DNA of 64,000 bases from Bigelowiella natans CCMP2755 (taxonomy: Eukaryota > Cercozoa > Chlorarachniophyceae). Made by a program: the position numbers and the translations under genes. Under the pieces are notes generated by a model, which saw only the letters and a list, made by a program, of their open reading frames with translations, made no database searches and had not been told where the DNA came from. Below are positions 39,012-49,500 of the stretch, piece by piece (position 1 is the stretch's first letter; each line of letters starts with the position of its first letter). The stretch covers positions 87,501 to 151,500 of the forward strand of contig ADNK01000503.1 in NCBI GenBank assembly GCA_000320545.1, in the 5' to 3' direction.

Positions 39012-39107
39012 GCGGTATTTGAGACGCTTCTACGAGCTATACTATCCTGAACGTAAGAGAAAAACATCAGAAATTCACTGGGGATTGAAATGCAATGCCA
39101 GTACCTT

Positions 39108-39153
<46 letters not shown>

Positions 39154-39212
39154 TCTCTAAGTTCTTGATGATATGAAAGAAGAAATTCTACACATTGAAT
39201 TTAGCATAATTT

Positions 39213-39254
<42 letters not shown>

Positions 39255-39544
39255 TTTCCAAACCTTTTGTAAGATAAACGGTCACTTCTTCAATGTTCTT
39301 AGGCTGTCCATTCGAGCTGCCGGATGACCAGTCAAACACATATCTGTAATAAATGAGCGCACTATGTTTGTATGAAACGAGCAGCGACTACGATCCGCCG
39401 ATATTGAGAACACACACATACACACACAAAGAGAGAAAGAGAGAGATGAAAAAAATATGAGTGTGTGTGTGTGTGTGTGTGTTTGTATTTTGATTTTATC
39501 AGCTGCCATCTGTTATCAATACTGGTTAATATAACTCTCATCGT

Positions 39545-39581
<37 letters not shown>

Positions 39582-39665
39582 GCTAGGTATCTTTCGCAGC
39601 TCAAGCGTTTCCAGTGGATATGGAGTCTATCCATAGGAGCTGGGGTCTTCGTCGTTCTCATGGGG

Positions 39666-39697
<32 letters not shown>

Positions 39698-39993
39698 AAG
39701 AAATACTTGTGATACGACCCAGGGATAGTGATGATGATGATTACTCAATATTACACACGGTGTCAAGTATAGAAGTATACTTGTTCATGAATTGGAAATG
39801 TCCGATCATCGTTCCAAAAATGATGACAACAGATGTCAAAGACTGTTGATGTTACGGCATGTACGTATCCATGTACTTCCATTAATTCTGCTCGTTCCTC
39901 AATAAAACACACGATTGTGCATGCCTTCAGATCGCATTTGGGCTTTCAGTCATCGCGCCACAGGTTGCGACCACTGATCATCGTACGATTTGA
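27149..39993 (+). CDS. GNPTAB-like Stealth-family phosphotransferase, Golgi membrane type
   Basis: The animal homologue transfers GlcNAc-1-phosphate to lysosomal enzymes in the Golgi. The proposed start at 27149 leads to a membrane span ([15 protein letters not shown]). Stealth CR1 is PPIDAV spliced in phase to [12 protein letters not shown] at 27868. CR2 follows at 28243-28427 and 28637-28936: [54 protein letters not shown]3 is [20 protein letters not shown] at 29206-29279, then [19 protein letters not shown] at 29441. Two Notch/LNR-type repeats: DGTCDIQC ... CNYDGGDC (29850-30120) and [19 protein letters not shown] ... CGFDLGDCG (30460-30770). A long Ser/Glu/Asp-rich spacer follows (32430-33180). 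The conserved C-terminus includes [33 protein letters not shown] (34205), [15 protein letters not shown], an EF-hand-like [24 protein letters not shown] and a final span [17 protein letters not shown] joined at 39665/39931 to [13 protein letters not shown] at 39991-39993. CR1 and CR2 are under 400 bp apart, so the vertebrate spacer-1 is absent. First exons are the least certain. Confidence 0.88.
28801..28843. repeat. (CT)n tract upstream of a 3' splice site
   Basis: About 21 CT units end 16 nt before the AG that opens the [10 protein letters not shown] exon of the GNPTAB-like gene. Confidence 0.95.
30651..30685. repeat. (TTC)n tract upstream of a 3' splice site
   Basis: About 11 TTC units lie about 45 nt before the acceptor of the exon encoding [11 protein letters not shown]. 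Confidence 0.9.
31320..31349. repeat. (TG)n microsatellite
   Basis: About 14 TG units in an intron of the GNPTAB-like gene, followed by a GA-rich purine run. Confidence 0.9.
32130..32165. repeat. (CT)n microsatellite
   Basis: About 17 CT units in an intron of the GNPTAB-like gene. Confidence 0.95.
32380..32415. repeat. (TA)n microsatellite
   Basis: About 18 TA units directly before the acceptor-like ACAG that opens the Ser/Glu-rich spacer exon of the GNPTAB-like gene. Confidence 0.9.
33294..33331. repeat. (TA)n microsatellite
   Basis: About 19 TA units in an intron of the GNPTAB-like gene. Confidence 0.95.
34717..34750. repeat. (CCT)n tract upstream of a 3' splice site
   Basis: About 11 CCT units about 28 nt before a CTGTACAG acceptor in the GNPTAB-like gene. 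Confidence 0.9.
37148..37187. repeat. (CT)n tract abutting a 3' splice site
   Basis: About 20 CT units end directly in TTTAG, the acceptor of the exon beginning ATGATACCAAA in the GNPTAB-like gene, so the microsatellite itself is the pyrimidine tract. Confidence 0.95.
37874..37947. repeat. (CT)n then (CA)n compound microsatellite
   Basis: A CT run (about 37874-37902) followed by a CA run (about 37905-37947) within an intron of the GNPTAB-like gene. Confidence 0.95.
38975..39006. repeat. (CT)n tract abutting a 3' splice site
   Basis: About 16 CT units end in TTACAG, the acceptor of the [13 protein letters not shown] exon of the GNPTAB-like gene. Confidence 0.95.
39113..39249. repeat. (CT)n and (TA)n microsatellites
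   Basis: CT run at about 39113-39150 and TA run at about 39218-39249, both in the intron before the [10 protein letters not shown] exon of the GNPTAB-like gene. Confidence 0.9.
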
Positions 39994-41149
39994 AAGCTTC
40001 AAAATAGCTCGTGTTATGGCTATACCGATGCCTCATTGGAAGAGCTCCTATATAAGAAGCTTCGAAACATTGACCTCGTGCAACTTACTTTCACTTTTTC
40101 CCGCTCAATAAACCTAAAAAAGATCCTGTATTGCGAACGGTGTAGAGACTAACATTATGTTGTTTTTGATGTCAACTAGCAGCTTGATTTTCCATGTTTG
40201 GGAGATTTGATCTATAATCTAACTAATACAGGTGTTTCCCCGAACAACTAACGAGATTCGGCTTAGATTGCAGTCACTTTTCAGGATGATCATGCCCAGA
40301 AAACATGCAAAATAATTTTGCAAATGACCAAGAGCATTCCGCGGTGCGTATAGCGTTACTAATACGCTACAACGATATGATGCTAGCTAGTAAGTCTCTT
40401 CAAAGCACGAAGCGAGCACGATATATTCATGCATGGCATCACACCTGATCAATACGCTTGCAAGTTTATTTATTACACCAATGAGAAACCGTACGTACTA
40501 GATGGTATTGAACCGAACGACATGCATGCTGTCATGCGTAATAATGCAAGCTGTGCCAGCAGGATGCAGTGCGGTACACATCATGTAAGACAGCATTTAT
40601 TTGCATGATATATAGCGCGCGATCCTGACACCTGTCTACTGTGCCACAGTGATCTAGTGATGCCCATGCAATGCATGCTCGATCATCATTCTAGATTTGC
40701 ATCGAAGTCTGGTGTGCATTCAGACTACATGACGACGGCATATAAAGCTTTGCTACGGCTATATGTCATATATGTCTACTTTGTGCACAGTTTAGCGCTC
40801 CAAGGATAAGGCGCGCATTAGCAGTAGCATGAACGCTATTTTAGCAAATGATCTATATGAGGAAATTCGCATTGCTGCACTGCATTCCCCCCAATGTGCA
40901 AGTAAGCATATCTGATGTTGCGTCATCTGTTTATTCTCTCCCGAATATCGTTTTATAACAGGAAGTAACTTTAATTTTAGAAAAGTGCAAAGATGCGTAC
41001 GAAGGTCGTTAATTGCATGGGATATATGTGCATATTGATAATAGATGATAATCAAAAAATCACGCAAACAAATATAAATAAATAAGGCATGACTACATAC
41101 TGAAAATCATTCGGTAACTAAGTCACCTGAAGCTTTTGCACACACACAC

Positions 41150-41202
<53 letters not shown>

Positions 41203-41505
41203 AGTTTGCTAGGATAAGCATGATCTCCAATCATGGTCCGTAGTTCAGTTTATGTTGAAAGATTAGAGTGCATCAACCACTGCTGCCGTTTTGTTCTACA
41301 TGATGATAATAATAAGAAGAAGAAGAAGAAGGAGATATCTTCAGAAGAACATCGAGGTGTTGCATACGCGTGTAGTTAGCTCCCAATTTCACAACTTTTC
41401 ATCATCCATTCCCCTATTCTTCTCATATGTGTTGTGGAAATGCATCGTGTCTGCATCTTTTTAGTGCACGGAGGTATGATGAGGCATCAATAGCTAATTG
41501 TTTTG
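39994..41505. repeat. tail-to-tail intergenic gap with CTAG/GCATGC-rich DNA
   Basis: Between the 3' ends of the GNPTAB-like (+) and LPMO-like (-) genes. From about 40310 to 40800 it holds GCTAGCTAG, GACATGCATGCTGTCATGC, GCAATGCATGC and AGCGCGCGA words. A CA/GA compound tract lies at about 41138-41199. No coding motif was seen. Confidence 0.6.
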
Positions 41506-41621
41506 TCAGAGAATAAACGAAAGCAATGATACTACCTCGTTCACACGCTCTTCGGAGTTCATTTCATAAAACTGCTTCTTACTGGACACATTGCCTGTGT
41601 AAAATATAACATTTGTGTGCG

Positions 41622-41654
<33 letters not shown>

Positions 41655-41994
41655 TTGTATTGCTGCCACAAGAATCAACGATGAAAAAACCAGCAACTTA
41701 TAATAATAGCCAATTGCTTCAAAATCAAGATAATATGAATATTTTCTCGTCGTCATTCCAATTGATTATGCTGGAAGGATGCAAAAATACCTCTGCCCTT
41801 TATAATAGACGAGCGTCTACGGTTACGTTGCTTTCCTGAAAGGAGGAGGAAGAAGAAGAAGAAGAAGAAGAAGAAGAAGAGGGTTTGACGAGAGAATGAG
41901 GACAGGATAACGAAGGGTGACAAGAGAAAACTTTTGATAATTGGATAATATGCTCGGAACATTTTATCAGCAACATCTTTCATGTGAACCAGCA

Positions 41995-42044
<50 letters not shown>

Positions 42045-44544
42045 GTGTGAAGTTATATTGCGTACACACCCCAACTTCTTCTTGGTGCTGTATCATCTGT
42101 CTGGCCAATTCTTTGTCGTTTCTCTCCTGTAAAGATCGAGCCCACGAAAAGGCCAAGCTCCACCAGGAGCAGGGAGAATACCATCCACAATGCGACGATG
42201 AACATTTTGTAGTTGTTGCACATCTTATCATCAGAGTCGCTGTATGTGCAGTACTCATCCTTGCCTTCCCACTGAAGAAAAAAGATCATAATAAGAGAGA
42301 TAGCGAGAGAGAGGATCAGAGAGAGATTATAATCGCAGGCAGCAAAGATTATGATGAGTGCGAAACGAAAAAGCATCCAACAGCATTGCATTCATTTATT
42401 ATCACTTCTCCACAACATAGCAATAAAACTACGTGTCCAACACCATCTTCATCACAATATCTAGCTATCATCGTAGTCGCACCTCCAGAACGCTCACAGA
42501 TCCAGCAACAAAGGCCAAGACGATCATCAAGGCACAGACGAAGAAGTTCAGGAATGGCATGCTGCAATAGTAGACGTACAATTAACGGAAAGATTGCAAA
42601 TGTGATTGGCCAACTACTTCAAGGATATCGAGAGATAAGTGTATAAATGGTGGTTGATGCAGAGTTGAGACTATTCGTTGACTTACTCGAGGAATAGCCC
42701 GAGCTTCAGTTGCACGCAAAGAAGGGCGGAGTATAGAAATGTGAAGAAGAGAATCGTCGTTCCGAACCTCACATCAGATGCTACATGAAGGAAGAGAGAG
42801 AAAAAGAGAAAGAGAGAGAGAGAAATATTGCAAGGTTAGATAGGAATGAAGAAAGAGAAAGAGAGGATGTGGTTCGATTCTCACTTGCGAGCGGATTTTC
42901 TCCATCCTCCTCAAAGTTGTTGATAACAATTCCAGTGCCGAAACCTGAGTAGTTTGAAAAGTAGTTTTAACAAAGTATATGATACCACAGCACATCAGCG
43001 CACACGCGCAATTTACACATGAAACTAATAGTGAGATGTGAACTAGGGCTTAGAAGAAAGTACCAACGAGTGAGAAGAATCCCAGCACTGCATATCGGAC
43101 GAAAGGAAACCAATCCTGTCGTTGATAAGTTGTTGCAGCAGAGTAAGGCAGCAGCATTCAATGTCTTTATTAGATATCGAGAATAAGAGAGAGAAATCGT
43201 CATCTTCTACTCATCTACTACTATGCTGCTGCTGCTGCTGCTGCTACTGCGACTATACCAACCGACCGGCAACGACTTCCGGTAGCACCAGGATACCACG
43301 CCACAGGCCAGAATGAAAAGAATAGGAATTATGACTGCTGCACTCGCTGCTTGCTTGTCGTAGTCTTCCTTTGTCACTGAGTCGATACTTCCTCCCGCGA
43401 AGTTGCCCTAAGTGTGTTATCAAATATAACGATCATGATGATGATAATGAAGATGGTGATGATGATGCCAACCTGTAGATAACACAGAACTTCAATTAAT
43501 GGTAGTGAGTATATTCGCATTGTTGTTCCCATTTATCAATGGCTCTCTTCGTACAGTCGTCGTCATCATTATCATCATCATCATCATCACCAACAACATC
43601 ATCAACAGCAACCTGCTGGATCTGAACGTCTGCACACCCCATGTAGAAGCCATTTCCAGTCCTATAATATGACCAGAGAACATACATAGAAGAAAAATGA
43701 TAGAAGAGGGGAAGGAGAAAGTCTTTTATTCAAGAATAGGATAAAAGGCAGGAGGCAATCTCTCTTAGGAAAGACTGTGTTACGTGTAGTTCTTCATTAT
43801 TCGTCGTATCGTGTGATACTCACACTCCTTGCTGAGTTTCCCATGCCCATAGAACCACACAATTGCCTGCAGAGGAGAAGGAGGAGAAGGAGGAAATTAA
43901 TCAAGTATTCATTCTCTAATTCAAAACTTTGATTCTAAAGTAGCCCCCACCTCCTATACTAGTGATGCTACTAAATTGCTAGACTCCACGCACAATTCGA
44001 TGCGAATCGCGCATCTAGCGTACGAAAATAATAATGGTAATAATAACAATAACAATAATAGTGATGATAAGATACACACCTTCAAAGGATTCTGGGATGG
44101 TCACGGCGTTGTTCACAGTTAAAGCTATAGCACAGTACAACAGCAAGTAGATATCAATGCCCGCTGACTTATTATGTGATGTTGTTTGTTGTTGTCAATC
44201 AGCAAATCAGCATGGCCGTCGTACTTCCTGAAGTGGTGTTTGCGCATCCAGCATTGAAGTGCTGCGACAAGACATGACCGCTCTGGAAGAACGAATCTTG
44301 AGAACCTAGATATCAAGGAGGATGGAATTACAGCAAAACATTGAGTGCGGTTTATGATAAAGTAGCTTATTATTCTGGAAATGTAGCAGCCTTTCAGGAT
44401 ATAGTTCCCATCACCATCATTGTCATGCCAAAGTGATGATGGGTGTACATGATGACCTGCACCGCACTTGATCGCGATCGTTACACCGGTGTTTGCTCCC
44501 TGCGTAGGAGGGTAACGAAACAAGCTCAAATATATCAATATTAA

Positions 44545-44586
<42 letters not shown>

Positions 44587-45417
44587 TGTAGATTTGTGTC
44601 TGTACAAGTATTTATGGGACTTAATATCTAGGATACTATACCCGCCAAGTACTCGCCCCAACCAACAGCAGTAGGCGCATAGTTTATCAAAAGTGACGAC
44701 GTGCTTTGAGCATTACTTGTAATTCTATCTACTGTTAACAACTACTGTTCCCACTACTGCTACTGCTACTGCTACTACTACTACTATTACCGAGTCATCA
44801 GCCTGGGTGTGGGTTCCTGTGGTAGAGCACTCCCTATTATGTGGAGATAGGTCAGGGAAAATCGTTACATTTAACATTTAGTAGATAGGTCAATTAATAT
44901 CAGCTAAATTCCGCTCAATCGTTGATTCAGGTCAACATCCAAAAGATATTATTTTGAGAGAGAAAGAGGACTGAATGAAATGCTACCAATCCACCGTCAG
45001 GAAGCCACCTCGAGTAACCGCAGTAAGGGCCCCCTAAAAAATAAGAGCAGTATAGTATGTTCAAAAGCCGTGCTCCTCCTATAAAGTTGCTAGCATTGGA
45101 GTGCTTGCCACCATTCCCGCACCACCTGGCTCGTGTCATCGCAGGTTTCCAAAGTCTGACACATGGGAACCGTGCTCCCTACTCCACATCCTGGTGAGTG
45201 TTGTTGTTGTTTCAAATGTTGAATTGTGGTGATAATACATGTTTGGTTCAATCACTGTTTACTACAAACTGAAATCTTACGCAAATAATACCACCTTGGA
45301 TTCCGTTTGTTGGGGCAGCGTAAGAAGAGTATGTGTAGATTTTAGTGTTCTGAGTAAATAATTGAGTAGGGAACATGGGGAAGGAGGTAATCGTAATTTT
45401 AACGTTCAGAACCGAAT

Positions 45418-45455
<38 letters not shown>

Positions 45456-45755
45456 GATTATCGTTTTTCTGTATCTGTCTCTCTTGGTCCTTCCTATTTT
45501 GATAAACGTCATCCGTGCCATACTCGTCGATCATACGATTTATATCATTCAGATTATCATTACCCCGGTCCACTTTGCCTTTGTCCTTGCATTTGGACTC
45601 GTCAGCTTTGCGTCACCGAAAGCAACAGAAGCGCAATATAGCCTGCAGTGTTGTATTGGTGATGCTATAGATATTTGCTAATCTCTACACAAATGTACGC
45701 ATCCATTTTTTGTGTACCCTATCAACGAGGCTCGAAGGTAGGAAGCAGCAGTCAT
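41506..45755 (-). CDS. secreted LPMO-like ectodomain fused to five membrane spans
   Basis: The start ATG at 45755 gives MTAASYLRASLIG, joined in phase to LYCASVAFGDAKLTSPNAR, a convincing signal peptide. Ectodomain exons follow: GCGVGSTVPMCQTLETCDD, GPYCGYSRWLPDGG, VTIAIKCGAGHHVHPSSLWH, LTVNNAVTIPESFEG-NCVVLWAWETQQG and TGNGFYMGCADVQIQ. The last three, especially IPExxxGNCVVLWAWE and GCADVQI, resemble the end of lytic polysaccharide monooxygenase / chitin-binding type domains, which oxidatively cleave chitin or cellulose. The usual N-terminal copper-binding His after the signal peptide is not seen; the site reads FG-DAKLTSP. From 43410 down, in-phase exons give five hydrophobic spans: AAVIIPILFILACGVVSWCY, WFPFVRYAVLGFFSLVGF, TTILFFTFLYSALLCVQLK, PFLNFFVCALMIVLAFVAGS and MFIVALWMVFSLLLVELGLF. 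A basic cytosolic-type tail ends near VNEVVSLLSFIL, TGA at 41506-41508. Joins among the span exons were phase-checked. LPMO kinship is moderate; activity is doubtful. Confidence 0.65.
42003..42040. repeat. (TA)n microsatellite
   Basis: About 18 TA units in a 3' intron of the LPMO-like gene. Confidence 0.9.
44548..44583. repeat. (TA)n microsatellite
   Basis: About 17 TA units in an intron of the LPMO-like gene. Confidence 0.9.
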
Positions 45756-47185
45756 TGTCACTAGTTTTCGTGTCTGAATCAACGAAGATGCGTGAGGAGC
45801 TGTATGAGATCAATCTTTACCATCCAACTGACACTTTCATTACCAGCTTAATATTAGTCTTTGGAAAAGTTAATGGATCCCTTGCTTGAATGCCCTGTTG
45901 GGGGAGATATGCGCGAAGGGTTTTTGTTAGATGCAAGAGGTAGTGCAATAATGTCCTAATAGAGTTGCGAGTTCCAATCTCACCTTGCTAGTCCTCTATT
46001 GCTTGAACGATGATAATTCAGTCGTCGATGCACGATATGATGAAGCAAAGCAAGCTGTGTTATGTTACTTGCGGCTGCTCGCTTGTTATCTGTCAGAAAA
46101 TGATTGACAGCACCAGGAAATATTTACTCACATGTTTTTCGATAGATATAATTTATCAGAACATCATCCATCGTAGATTTGTATTATTTCTGATCCTATA
46201 TTTACGCAAGGATCATGATTGGCGGAGTTATTCGTTGTGATGTGCCCATCAAATAATTTTCTAATTTTAGCAGGTGGATTCGTGTAAAAAGATAGAAAAT
46301 GAAATACATTACAGTTGATTTTCATCAACACATCCTAACAAAACTACCATGGTCCTACAGTTCTAGGTCTAATTCGAAATGCGCGATATTTTCTGCGGCT
46401 GATAATCAAACTGGGGAGAAAACAGGCCATTTCATCGAGAATTTCACCAAAATCGTGAAAAAATGCTCATGTTCAATGGTCGGACAAATAGGTCTACCGC
46501 CACGCGTTAGAGTATGGTGACGTAACGTAGGGATTTGCCCGTCATCAGCAGCCGTTACAGTGCCACGTGCGCCATACGACCCTACTTAAGTCAAAGGGGC
46601 TTCTCAGCACGAAAATGCAGGCTCTTTCTTGATTCTATCTTTCGCATGTTTCGCGGTATGATATCTAATTTTGATAGGACGACATGCATTTGTTGGTGTT
46701 TCTGTTGGAAATTGGATCACGTTTAGGATGGAGATTGATGAACCTGGGTGATAAATACAATAAAAGGCATAAACCATCCCTACTCAATTCACTTTCTCCC
46801 CCCGATTGGAGGTAGGTTGAAGAGGAGGAGGGGAGGAGGAGGATGAGGAGGAAGAGGAGAAGAAGAATAAGATAGAAATATGCCGTAAATACTTGTAATA
46901 TTTTGTACTCAATTCTAAAGGTCTCCCCCTTGAAGTTCCAAATTTTGCCTGATGCGAAAAATCAGTTCTCTCGCAAAAACATTTTGCCTCAGAATTAGAG
47001 ATTCATTTAAACTTTGTGAATTACAAATCATTTTAATCATCGAGACTACCCTTTACCTCATCCAATGGAACTCTTTGATAAACATAGGTAATACAATTAA
47101 GAGAGCGGTCAAGACGCCGCTGATAAGCGCAATACAGATATTCGACGACTACGAATAAATATTGATTGAAGAGATAAAGATCAGA
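45756..47185. other. head-to-head gap, no gene seen
   Basis: A 1.43-kb gap between two divergent genes that both encode secreted proteins. Several short open frames exist, none with a motif or coherent splice sites. A purine-rich AGGAGG stretch lies at about 46810-46870. It presumably holds both promoters. The CTAG/GCATGC words typical of the tail-to-tail gaps are scarce. Confidence 0.5.
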
Positions 47186-49458
47186 ATGAAGTCATACATC
47201 TTCCTAGTACTGGTCGCGTTCTTAGTCAACGCTGACCTGTACATGCACGCTCCGCCCGGGAACAATAACCGCAATCGTGAGAGGAAAAACAATCGAAACA
47301 ATGCCAACCGTCTTTTCGATTCACAGGTAGGAGATTTATGATGTTTTAATCTATAATTGTGCAGAGCTCAAACATTATATTTTCTTGGTGAGTGGACTAC
47401 ATTAGTTTTAATGTAGCATTGCAGTAGTATCATAAATGCTCCTCCTCACCACATCCACATAATGTCCTCAGAATAACGGCCAGGGAGGATACCCATACCG
47501 CGGTGATCCAAGGTAAGATGCTTTTCCTATGATGGCGATGATGATGATGATGATGATGGTGATGATGATGCTTCGCCGTAACGAGAAATGATTTTTAACG
47601 TTTAACTCTTCGCTAAGGATAATAATCATTCCACGCCATCTTTTCATTGAACATATGAGATTATTCTACTTCTTACCTCTTGCACTAGTTTGGTTGGAGA
47701 AGCCGATCCTGTGGTGTACTATCATGGCTCTTATCTCAACATCGAATGGACAAACCAGCATGCTTGTGGACCCAATCCAGACGTCCATTGCGAGGTTTGT
47801 AATGTGGCGCTTCCTTTGCATTTCCTTTCACATCATGAATGACAAGTGCTGACAATTAAATAATGTTGTTCTCAGCTTGTTATCCAGTTCGCTATTGACG
47901 CAGGAGACAACAACCAGTACACTTCAATGCCGGTAGGAATATAATGAGACGGAAACTGAAAGAACAGAGATAACGGGGAATGGGGAAACGGGCACATTTA
48001 TTATGTAGGAGATATTCTGCTGAACAAGAGAATTTAATATGCTGTAGGGATTAAGGGATGGATATCCAACCGGACACTGTACTGACACCCGAGGCAGCGC
48101 AAACGACAACGATGCCGCGGTAAGATCAATACTAAAAAATGATATGATGAGCATGGAGAGATCAAAGCGAGTCCTTTGAGTGATCTCCATTTGCAAGGAC
48201 ATTTGATGACAATGATATTAATTTTATTAGAGCTGTGAAGGTACAACCTGCGACGCTACATGCAATGCCACCCAGGTCGGCGCTTAAAATAGCAAACATC
48301 AAGAAGAAGAGGGCCCAATGCAGACGATGAGAATATAATCCTGTTGCACTAAAAGTCCGTTATAGGATTTGGCTGCCGATGTCTGCTTCTGCTGCTATCG
48401 TCTGATGATTGATTACAAATAATGTTGTTGGTTTTTTTCAAAGGCTGGGCACTGGGTTGCAAGGCAATTTCAGTCCGTGAACCAGAATAACAAGCAGCGT
48501 GCTGGAACAAACACTATCCCCGACCCTACGCAGCAAGGAAGCACGAATCTTGCAGGCAAAACTGCAGCTGAAAGAAACGCTTTCTACCGTGCCGCCTCCT
48601 CGACCGCTCGCGTCGAGAGAAACACAGGCACCTTGTGAGTACCTCAGTATATCATCATAACCCCTCATTCTCTTGATTTTCACCCTCCCACTTGGATGAC
48701 AAATGATTCGTATACTATACCACTACTCACGCACAACGATTTTGAGCCGCAAAATGCCCTATCTTATTCATCATTGTCTCCTCCATACTCCTCTTTAGTG
48801 ATTACGGTGTCGAATTTGGAATGCACGAGGATAACAAATGGTAGTGTTATTGCTGTTTTGTAGTGACTGTCACGATGCTCTTTCGGATAAACGTGCTTAT
48901 GAGAGTTTGTGTGCCTACACAAAGGTATGAGCGGTGCGCACACTCAGAGAGGAACAAAGGATTGTTTACTATCGACCAGCAACTGAACGTAAGAGGCCTC
49001 CACTAGCATAATCAATTACCTGTATATGCTGATAAAGGCCTCGCATCATCACCATCATCATCATCTCATTAATATCATCATTATATGCCCTTCCCCCCCA
49101 CAGAGAAACGATGCGCGCGCAACACGCCAGAATCCCAATGGCAACCGTCGTGGGCTTGAATGTCCTGAGGAAGCACATTACTATCCATACTGGACGCCTT
49201 CCCCTTGGTATGATATTGCAGTCTTGGTGTCGAACACTTCCTACTGCTCTTACTTTCAAGAAAATAGCCAAAACGTCGTTGCGTATGGGCAATGTTTGTG
49301 CCCCTTCCTCGATGCTGACGACATCCAAAGTGCACGTAACACTGCTGGGCACTTGTGCCCGATCGATAAGACCAAGTGCGAGCAATACGGGTACTGTACA
49401 ACAATCAATGACATACGCACACACGCAGAGAGAAAGAGGGGGGAAAAAGAATGTATAC

Positions 49459-49500
<42 letters not shown>

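Noticed and set aside
45454-45681. Plus-strand hydrophobic frame of 75 codons resembling a small membrane protein
   Set aside because: It is the complement of the signal-peptide exon and first intron of the LPMO-like gene, whose exons join in phase.
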